Assembly: GCA_003217835.1 (NCBI GenBank)
Contig: QHMQ01000115.1
Coordinates: forward strand, 1 to 12,117
DNA from: Verrucomicrobiota bacterium
Lineage (GTDB): Bacteria > Verrucomicrobiota > Verrucomicrobiia > Chthoniobacterales > UBA10450
Length of the DNA stretch: 12,117 nucleotides
Reading direction: 5' to 3'
Of this stretch, positions 7,705-12,117 are shown one piece after another (position 1 is the first letter of the stretch; each line of letters opens with the position of its first letter). The notes beneath the pieces are model-generated. The model did no database searches. It was not told the DNA's origin and saw only the letters and a list, made by a program, of their open reading frames with translations. A program made the position numbers and the translations under genes.

Positions 7705-7724
7705 GTCCGATTGGCGGATCGGAC
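7705..7724 (+). terminator. Hairpin after the kinase gene, no T tract
   Basis: GTCCGAT (7705-7711) and ATCGGAC (7718-7724) form a perfect 7-bp stem with a 6-nt TGGCGG loop, starting 28 nt after the kinase stop. The following bases (TGGCAGAAAA) contain no U tract, so a classical intrinsic terminator is doubtful. It could be an mRNA 3' end stabiliser or chance. Confidence 0.35.
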
Positions 7725-7785
7725 TGGCAGAAAACAGTCGCATCCGGACTGGCATTCATTACCGAATACAATATCCGTAATTCTT

Positions 7786-8301
7786 GTGAAACGGCTGCTC
7801 CGAACAATTGTCGTCTGGCTATCGATCTTCGCTCTGTTCGCTACGACTGAAGTGGCGGAAGCGGGACCCTTCCGGGACTTTTTTAGAGCGCTAAGCCGCG
7901 CGGTCCCGCACCCGGAAGCGCGGCGATCGCACCGGAGCGGTCGTAAGCAAAATAATGAGGCTCCGCCGAGTGATGTTTCGAATGATCAGACTTCGGGCGG
8001 CCCAGTCCCTGCGACTCCGAATAGGCACAATGAAGCTGCGTCGAGTGACGCGGCGAATAGCCAGACTTCAGGCGGCCCAGTCCCTGCGGCTCCGAATGGA
8101 CACAACGTCCGCGCAGCGAAGGCAGCCGTGGCCGCGAAAAAAGGAAAAAGCGGATTGCTTTACGGAACTCCAGTGCCCGGCAAACAAGGCTTAGTTACGA
8201 GTCCGTTCTCGCCGGATAGCGGATACATCGATGTCCGCAGTTTTCCGCCCGGAACCGAAGTGAAAGATCCTTACACAGGCAAGATTTTCCTTACGCCGTA
8301 A
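7786..8301 (+). CDS. Small secreted repeat protein with conserved C-terminal domain, function unknown
   Basis: The protein has 171 residues from GTG 7786, which is chosen because it directly starts a signal peptide: VKRLL, hydrophobic TIVVWLSIFALFAT, cleavage after VAEA (residue 26). An upstream ATG at 7711 would bury the signal. The mature protein begins basic (ARRSHRSGRK) and then has two 25-residue low-complexity repeats rich in Asn, Ser, Pro and Gly (residues 57-106). An Ala/Lys segment follows, then a compact C-terminal domain of about 45 residues (GLLYGTPVPGK, TSPFSP..GYIDVRSFPPG, TEVKDPYTGKIF). I recognise this C-terminal pattern as recurring in small secreted proteins of soil Verrucomicrobiota, but know no function. 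It contains no Cys and no catalytic motif. Likely periplasmic or extracellular. It converges on the NmrA gene across 116 nt, where I see nothing else. Confidence 0.8.
   Translation: MKRLLRTIVVWLSIFALFATTEVAEAGPFRDFFRALSRAVPHPEARRSHRSGRKQNNEAPPSDVSNDQTSGGPVPATPNRHNEAASSDAANSQTSGGPVPAAPNGHNVRAAKAAVAAKKGKSGLLYGTPVPGKQGLVTSPFSPDSGYIDVRSFPPGTEVKDPYTGKIFLTP
7954..8103 (+). repeat. Two tandem 75-bp in-frame coding repeats
   Basis: Copy 1 (7954-8028) and copy 2 (8029-8103) encode the 25-residue units NEAPPSD...PNRH and NEAASSD...PNGH. The core 7987-8022 and its partner 8062-8097 match at 34 of 36 bases. Both differences are G-to-A changes or the reverse, so the duplication looks fairly recent. The 5' third is more diverged. 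Confidence 0.85.
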
Positions 8302-8417
8302 CGATTTCTCGATGAAGCGATCAATCGGTGTGCTCACGAGTTTGAGGCAGATCGACCGTGTGATCGAGGCGGTGCGACTGGTATCCGACGCCGAGCGGCC
8401 AATGTCCAACTCAGATT

Positions 8418-9281
8418 TCAGCTCGCTCGAAATCTGTCGGCATGGTCGCGCGCAAATTGCGCAAACGTAGTCGCGGGTTTGCCCGTGACTTTCTCAACGT
8501 CGGAGGTCACGGCGGTCCAACGGTTCTGTTTGTTAGTTGCGTGCAGCTCCAGTAACGGCTCCACCTGCCACTGCGGCAGTCCGGCTTGAAGCATTCCCTC
8601 GCGTGCAGCGGACTCCGGTACGTCGACGTAGTTGATTTCGCGACCAGCCACTTCGGAAAGAATCGATGCTACTTCTGCGATTCCGAGCGCTGCCGGGCCG
8701 GTCAGCGTGTAAGTTTTTCCTTCGTGCCCGTCGCTTGTCAGTGCTTCCGCGGCAACCGCTGCGATATCGCGCGTATCGATAAAACTCGCCTTTCCATTCC
8801 CCCACGGCAGATAAATCGTGCCATCGCGCGGCGGAAAGTAGTTCATGAAATTTTGCATGAAAGAATTCGGCCGCAAAAATGTGAACGCGAGACCCGATTC
8901 GCGGACGTGTTGATCACTGGCGGCGTGCCATTTTCCAAACGTGTATGGCGGGTCGGTGTCGGCGCCAATGACAGAAAGTTTCACAATGTGCGGGACGCCG
9001 GCGCGTTTCGCTGCATCGACAAACGCATTTGCCACTTCCACCTGATTCGGCATTAGCGGCGGCAGCAGGAAAACTCTTTCGACACCTTTCAGCGAGTCGG
9101 GAAAGGATGCGACGTCTTCAAAATCGAATGTCGCCAGCGTGATGTCGGAGTCGAATTGTTTTCTCGCTTTGGCTTGATCGCGAACACTGGCCCGCACCGG
9201 CACTCCGTTTTTCGAAAGTAGTTTTGCGACATCTCGTCCAATCGTGCCTGTTGCGCCAGTTACCAAGACCATTCTCTCCAT
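8418..9281 (-). CDS. NmrA-type NAD(P)-binding protein (atypical SDR, quinone-oxidoreductase-like)
   Basis: This 287-residue cytoplasmic protein has a Rossmann fold. VLVTGATGTIG (5-15) is the GxxGxxG dinucleotide-binding motif, with Arg30 and Arg34 in ASVRD suggesting NADP preference. PHIVKLSVIGAD (97-108) and FTFLRPNSFMQNFMNY (133-148) are the hallmark NmrA/QOR2-like elements. The classical SDR Tyr-x3-Lys catalytic pair is not seen, as expected for NmrA members, which act as NAD(P)H-dependent reductases or redox sensors. FIDTRDIAAVAA near 167-178 is the usual NmrA follow-up motif. The length is normal for the family and the protein looks intact. The start is either ATG 9281 or the in-frame ATG at 9272, which has GGAGA just upstream; the first has no ribosome binding site. 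Same strand as the amylase upstream, with 184 nt between. Substrate unknown. Confidence 0.9.
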   Translation of the reverse strand: MERMVLVTGATGTIGRDVAKLLSKNGVPVRASVRDQAKARKQFDSDITLATFDFEDVASFPDSLKGVERVFLLPPLMPNQVEVANAFVDAAKRAGVPHIVKLSVIGADTDPPYTFGKWHAASDQHVRESGLAFTFLRPNSFMQNFMNYFPPRDGTIYLPWGNGKASFIDTRDIAAVAAEALTSDGHEGKTYTLTGPAALGIAEVASILSEVAGREINYVDVPESAAREGMLQAGLPQWQVEPLLELHATNKQNRWTAVTSDVEKVTGKPATTFAQFARDHADRFRAS

Positions 9282-9364
9282 AAGCTTTTGTTAAAACGAA
9301 CCAGGGAACGCCGCAAGAGCGATCGCTATTTTTAAGATACGCAGAGCGACGGGTGGGGATGATT

Positions 9365-9378
9365 GAGCCGGTCGGCTC
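9365..9378. promoter_or_regulatory. Inverted repeat upstream of the NmrA gene
   Basis: GAGCCG (9365-9370) and CGGCTC (9373-9378) form a perfect 6-bp inverted repeat with a 2-nt spacer, about 85 nt upstream of the NmrA start and downstream of the amylase. It could be an operator for the NmrA gene or a small hairpin. There is no T tract, so not a clear terminator. Confidence 0.25.
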
Positions 9379-9465
9379 CAGCCGTTGCTTCAGTGTCGCG
9401 TGAAAGGCAACGTCGAGCCTGTCCTCTTTCGCGCTAGCTGTTGCGGCAAATTGCCGTCGAGCAGT

Positions 9466-10788
9466 TTATTCCGGTACATAAACTGCATAGCCGCGCGACG
9501 GCGCCCAGAGATCGACCCAGCCCGAGTCGTTGGTCCATTTTTCCTGCGGCACGCCGAGGTCGTCGCGCCCGCGCCAGGCGGCCGGCACGAACCGTGTGTT
9601 ATTCCACTGCGTCTGGATCGACGCGCCGTTCCAGGTGCCGTGGTTGTTCAGGACAAAGATCAGTCCGCCTTGGTTGCCGAGGCCCTGACGTTGCATGATG
9701 TAGAGGCCGTCGTCGACGAAGAGCACTTGCGTCGGGCCGGCGGCATTGCGTTCGTGAACTTTGATGAGCGCGTCAATGCCGCTTTGATTGTCAGGTTGGG
9801 CGAGATTCCAGTTGAAGTAATCCTGCCAGAAGACACACGGGTAACCTTCGTGCGTCAGGATGAAGGCGTACGCCAGCAGCTTGTCGTTGATGATGGGGCT
9901 GTCACGCACGACATCGTGGTTCTCTACAAAGGTGACGGCCTGGGCCGGTCGGTCCCACATCAGCACTCCACGCTCAGCGAGAGTGCGGAGACTGAAACCG
10001 TAGCTGTCGCACAAATCGCGCAGACGCCAGCGGAGCGGGAAGTCAAATGCTCCGACTGGATTGTCCGACCACGCATTGGTTTGATCGAGCCAATCATCAA
10101 TCGTGCGTTCGCTGTCCCAACATTCGCCGACCCCATACGGCTTGAAACTGACGCCGCCCCGCAGCGCGCGCAATTCTTGGATCGAACGGACCATCCAGCC
10201 GCCGTAACCTTTGACCATGTCATAGCGGAATCCGTCGAAACCGATTTCTTCCAAAAGCCAGCGGGCATAGCTGATGAGCTCGGTATAGACTATGGGGGCG
10301 CGATGACAGAGGTCCGGCATGTCGCCGAAGGTGGCGCCGTCCCAGGTCTCGTACCGGCTCGGATGAAAGCAGGTCCAGTCACGGCGGAATTTGCCGCTTC
10401 CAGGTGAGAAATTCGTCCAGCGCAATTGGCCGTCGATAGGATTCAGTTCCTGGGCGTCACCGCCGCTGTTATGATTGAACACCAGATCGGCGTACACTTG
10501 CAGGCCCTGAGCCTGAGCGGACTGGATCAGGGCTAACAGCTCGGCTTTGGAGCCGAACCAGGTGGGCACGCCGCCTTTCTGATCGAACTCGCCCAGGTCG
10601 TAGTAATCGTAAGGATCGTAGCCCATCGATTTCCAGCCGGCCGCCTTGTTTGCGGGTGGAAGCCACAAGGCTGTGAAACCTACCTGCGCAATCGACGGCA
10701 GTTTGGATTTGATAGAGACCCACCACTGATGTTCGCGGTTTTCCGCTTTGGGACAGTCCCAATAAAAAGCCTGCAATATGACACCCAT
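9466..10788 (-). CDS. Cytoplasmic GH13 alpha-amylase
   Basis: This 440-residue protein is a single (beta/alpha)8 barrel with a short C-terminal domain. All four GH13 conserved regions are present: region I DLVFNHN (101-107), region II GFDGFRYDMVKG with nucleophile Asp190 and Arg188, region III GVGECW with acid/base Glu222, and region IV FVENHD with Asp292 as transition-state stabiliser. GYDPYDYYDLGEF near 57-69 is the typical early alpha-amylase motif. The C-terminus GYAVYVPE matches the closing strand of the C-terminal sheet. The enzyme cleaves internal alpha-1,4 bonds of starch, glycogen or maltodextrin. There is no signal peptide: the barrel starts at MGVILQAFYWD, so it probably acts inside the cell, for example on glycogen. 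The style resembles plant/archaeal-type small amylases (GH13_6/7), a subfamily call that is inference. ATG 10788 has only a weak GGGAA upstream. It is divergent from the VOC gene. Confidence 0.96.
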   Translation of the reverse strand: MGVILQAFYWDCPKAENREHQWWVSIKSKLPSIAQVGFTALWLPPANKAAGWKSMGYDPYDYYDLGEFDQKGGVPTWFGSKAELLALIQSAQAQGLQVYADLVFNHNSGGDAQELNPIDGQLRWTNFSPGSGKFRRDWTCFHPSRYETWDGATFGDMPDLCHRAPIVYTELISYARWLLEEIGFDGFRYDMVKGYGGWMVRSIQELRALRGGVSFKPYGVGECWDSERTIDDWLDQTNAWSDNPVGAFDFPLRWRLRDLCDSYGFSLRTLAERGVLMWDRPAQAVTFVENHDVVRDSPIINDKLLAYAFILTHEGYPCVFWQDYFNWNLAQPDNQSGIDALIKVHERNAAGPTQVLFVDDGLYIMQRQGLGNQGGLIFVLNNHGTWNGASIQTQWNNTRFVPAAWRGRDDLGVPQEKWTNDSGWVDLWAPSRGYAVYVPE

Positions 10789-10805
10789 AATTCCCGTTCG
10801 CTTTC

Positions 10806-10819
10806 CGCTTCGAGAAGCG
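10806..10819. promoter_or_regulatory. Inverted repeat in the amylase/VOC divergent promoter region
   Basis: CGCTTC (10806-10811) and GAAGCG (10814-10819) form a perfect 6-bp inverted repeat about 18 nt upstream of the amylase ATG, inside the 85-nt divergent region 10789-10873. It could be an operator or a 5'-UTR hairpin. No convincing -35/-10 pair is visible for either gene. Confidence 0.25.
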
Positions 10820-10873
10820 TCGCCATGCTACACGCCGAACAATTATGGACAAGAAGCAATCGGAATAATGCTA

Positions 10874-11252
10874 ATGTTAACAGAGAGCAAAGCATTCCGC
10901 GGTTTTTTCGGTCGATGACATCCAAAAGGCGAAGGAATTCTATGGCCACACACTTGGGGTAAAGGTTTCGGAATCGAATAGCCTGCTGAGGCTGCACATT
11001 GCCGGAGGCAATGACGTTCTTATCTACTCCAGGCCGAATCATGCACCGGCCACTTTTACCATCCTGAATTTCCCGGTTGAGAATGTCGACAAAGCGGTAG
11101 ACGAACTCAGGAAGCGCGGCGTACGCTTCGAGATTTATGACCTGCCCCACATCAAGACGGACGACAAAGGGATTATACGAGGAAATGGACCCACGATTGC
11201 GTGGTTCAAAGATCCAGCCGGGAACATTCTTGCGGTGCTAGAGACAAACTAG
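10874..11252 (+). pseudogene. VOC (glyoxalase/bleomycin-resistance fold) protein, frame interrupted at a T6 run
   Basis: From ATG 10874 the reading is MLTESKAFRGFF, then GGT CGA TGA: a premature stop at 10916. From the T6 run (10903-10908) onward the +1 frame carries a textbook VOC domain to TAG 11250-11252. Its elements are SVDDIQKAKEFYGHTLGVKV (start of the first beta-alpha-beta-beta-beta unit), LLRLHIAGGNDVLIY, ATFTILNFPVENVDKAVDEL, KRGVRFEIYD and GPTIAWFKDPAGNILAVLE. With T5 instead of T6 the gene would read ...AFRGFSVDDIQ... as one 125-residue frame, the normal length for the family. The family includes glyoxalase I, dioxygenases and antibiotic-binding proteins; metal ligands are not clear and no function can be assigned. 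A GGA 9 nt upstream may serve as a weak ribosome binding site. An in-frame ATG at 10868 is an alternative start. Confidence 0.88.
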
Positions 11253-11480
11253 TGGCCGTAACTGATGACGGGTAAAACTTTCAATGCGTAACCGGTCCGT
11301 CGCCGGATCATGACGAACCTGAACGATCCACAAACATCTTTGCTATTTTCTTGCGACAGAACCGGTATAGGCCGATCTCGATGGCGCTGTAATATGACGT
11401 GACATTAGGAGGTTTTTGTCATTAACTCGATATCCAGCGCTAGTCGTGTCCGCGACCGGCGGGAGCAACGTTGATCCCAT
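11253..11480. other. Intergenic region with an unassigned strong Shine-Dalgarno sequence
   Basis: This 228-nt gap holds AGGAGG at 11407-11412, better than most ribosome binding sites here, yet the next annotated start (ATG 11481) is 69 nt away. A 22-codon frame from TTG 11416 ends in TGA 11482-11484, overlapping that ATG as ATGA, as in translational coupling, but its spacing to AGGAGG is only 3 nt. AGGAGG also lies in the loop between TGACA (11400-11404) and TGTCA (11417-11421). No clear promoter is seen. Confidence 0.3.
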
Positions 11481-11906
11481 ATGAAGCCTAAGAATCTTAG
11501 TAAGAAAATCCGGCGTCTGGAAGCTCGCCTGCAAAAAGGTGCGAAGAAGCTCGCAAAGCTGAAACAGAAACTCGAAGCGGCAGCGACAGCCGGCGCGGCT
11601 AAGAAAAAAACAAAATCGGCCGTCCGGGCTGATAAAGCTCGCAAGAGGGTGGAGACTTCCGGTCGAGCCGAAAAGAAAAACCGGCGCTTAACACCAGAGC
11701 CCCGAATGCGAGCGGTTGCCGCTAAGAGACCAATTACTGCCAAAAAAGTGAAGAGAAAACTCAATCTGACACCAGAGCGTCGTGCGCAACTCGCGGCGGC
11801 CATGAAGGCCAGATGGGCTGCCAAGAGAGCGGCCGCGGCCGCGAATACGCAAAACACTTCGACCGAACAAGGGTTTGCACCGGGACAGGGTTCTCAGCCG
11901 CAGTAA
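11481..11906 (+). CDS. Lys/Ala-rich basic protein, histone-H1-like or nucleoid-binding candidate
   Basis: This 141-residue, strongly basic, low-complexity protein is rich in Ala, Lys and Arg and has no Cys or Trp except W112. Residues about 4-36 (LSKKIRRLEARLQKGAKKL...) have heptad-like spacing and probably form a coiled coil. Residues 40-66 are Lys/Arg/Ala-rich and disordered-looking. Two LTPE-R segments follow: RRLTPEPRMRA at 68-78 and LNLTPERRAQLAAAMKARWAAKR at 94-116. I recognise the second pattern from many small basic proteins of soil bacteria, where it often sits at a terminus. The tail 120-141 is polar and uncharged. DNA or RNA binding is inferred from charge and composition only. An in-frame stop at 11472-11474 fixes ATG 11481 as the first ATG. 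GGGAG at 11460-11464 is about 16 nt upstream, rather far. Confidence 0.78.
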   Translation: MKPKNLSKKIRRLEARLQKGAKKLAKLKQKLEAAATAGAAKKKTKSAVRADKARKRVETSGRAEKKNRRLTPEPRMRAVAAKRPITAKKVKRKLNLTPERRAQLAAAMKARWAAKRAAAAANTQNTSTEQGFAPGQGSQPQ

Positions 11907-11997
11907 AGCAGGCGCAACCGCAAGACGCTGCATGTCAGGCGGCTCGCTGCCGGAGAGCGGCGACGCAAATTTTTGCACTTGCATTGCGATATATTTC

Positions 11998-12023
11998 GGT
12001 TAAATGGTTAACCAGATGGTTAA
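11998..12023. promoter_or_regulatory. Candidate ArsR autoregulatory operator overlapping the start codon
   Basis: GGTTAA occurs three times (11998-12003, 12006-12011, 12018-12023). TGGTTAACCA (12005-12014) is a perfect 10-bp palindrome, and TTAACC-AGAT-GGTTAA (12008-12023) is a perfect inverted repeat. The element spans the first codons of the ArsR gene, so the protein start MVNQMV is written by the repeat. ArsR repressors commonly bind such sites at their own promoters; binding here is inference. Confidence 0.5.
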
Positions 12024-12117
12024 ATATGCGCCAAATGTTCTGAATCGCACGTTCGCCGCACTGGCCGATCCCACGCGGCGGCGAATTCTCGAACATCTCG
12101 CGCGCGGCGATCGATGC
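12004..12117 (+). CDS. ArsR-family transcriptional regulator, N-terminal fragment cut by window edge
   Basis: The 38 codons present read MVNQMVKYAPNVLNRTF and then AALADPTRRRILEHLARGD. This is the highly characteristic opening helix of ArsR/SmtB winged-helix regulators ('AL.dptR..IL..L..ge'). The recognition helix and any metal or effector ligands lie beyond the window. The MVNxMV N-terminus is familiar to me from the ArsR subgroup usually encoded next to an SRPBCC/AHSA1 gene, so such a neighbour may follow downstream; this is a prediction. Start is ATG 12004 or the in-frame ATG 12016, since both lie within the repeat element. No ribosome binding site is evident, and the upstream gap 11907-12003 shows only an AT-rich stretch (around 11968-11996) that may hold the promoter, with no well-spaced -35/-10 pair. 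Confidence 0.9.
   Translation, partial: MVNQMVKYAPNVLNRTFAALADPTRRRILEHLARGDRC

Noticed and set aside
8312..8470. 52-codon plus-strand frame (MKRSIGVLTSLRQIDRVIEAV...) between the secreted protein and the NmrA gene
   Set aside because: Overlaps the 3' end of the NmrA gene, no clear ribosome binding site, and no family recognised. A remnant cannot be excluded but is not supported.
9444..9456. CGGCAA-A-TTGCCG inverted repeat after the amylase stop, considered as a terminator
   Set aside because: As RNA it gives only a 4-bp stem, with no following T tract in the minus-strand direction.
9385..10407. 340-codon open frame on the plus strand
   Set aside because: Mirror frame of the amylase gene, which has all four GH13 motifs on the other strand.
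11405..11857. 150-codon minus-strand frame opposite the basic protein
   Set aside because: Ala/Phe/Leu/Arg-rich mirror image of a Lys/Ala-rich gene; no ribosome binding site or family features.
11938..11975. GC-rich stretch followed by T5 after the basic protein, considered as an intrinsic terminator
   Set aside because: Pairing gives only about four or five base pairs including a wobble; not convincing.

Overview
The window is ordinary chromosomal DNA of moderate GC (roughly mid-50s percent by eye). It carries about twelve protein genes in small, often divergent or convergent units. I see no rRNA, tRNA, CRISPR array, insertion sequence, integrase or phage gene. The gene set (TMEM175/DUF1211 channel, DUF900 esterase, patatin with a membrane-bound N-terminus, secreted protein ending in a PGTEVKDPYTGK-type domain, basic LTPE/KARWAAKR protein, NmrA, VOC and ArsR proteins) looks to me like a soil bacterium, plausibly Verrucomicrobiota (Spartobacteria/Chthoniobacterales). 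That placement is inference from remembered protein styles, not a search.

Layout. A beta-propeller-like protein (4-681, +) converges on a TMEM175-type channel (809-1336, -). Divergent from the channel is a signal-peptide-bearing alpha/beta hydrolase broken by an internal deletion and frame change (1480-2375, +). Three minus-strand genes follow: a polytopic patatin-like phospholipase (2522-4558), a DUF900 serine hydrolase (4717-5847) and an acyltransferase-3 membrane protein (6039-7142). Divergent from these is a gluconokinase-like gene (7221-7676, +), then a small secreted repeat protein (7786-8301, +). An NmrA-type NAD(P)-binding protein (8418-9281, -) and a cytoplasmic GH13 alpha-amylase (9466-10788, -) come next. 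Divergent from the amylase is a VOC/glyoxalase-fold gene whose frame is interrupted at a T6 run (10874-11252, +). The window ends with a Lys/Ala-rich DNA-binding-like protein (11481-11906, +) and the start of an ArsR regulator (12004 to the edge, +) whose first codons overlap an inverted and direct repeat.

How the genes relate. Patatin, DUF900 hydrolase and acyltransferase share a strand and all fit lipid or envelope acyl-group chemistry, but gaps of about 160-190 bp make a single transcript uncertain. Gluconokinase and amylase both concern carbohydrates but are not adjacent. I see no defence, secretion or biosynthetic system.

The most notable pattern is damage. Five reading frames appear to carry small lesions compared with their families. 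These are a missing conserved block in TMEM175, a deletion plus frame change in the alpha/beta hydrolase, a 1-nt frame change near the patatin C-terminus, a missing block in the kinase, and an extra T in the VOC gene. This is either local gene erosion or, quite possibly, draft or metagenome assembly error. Raw reads or a sister genome would decide. I do not see convincing evidence of a new biological system.
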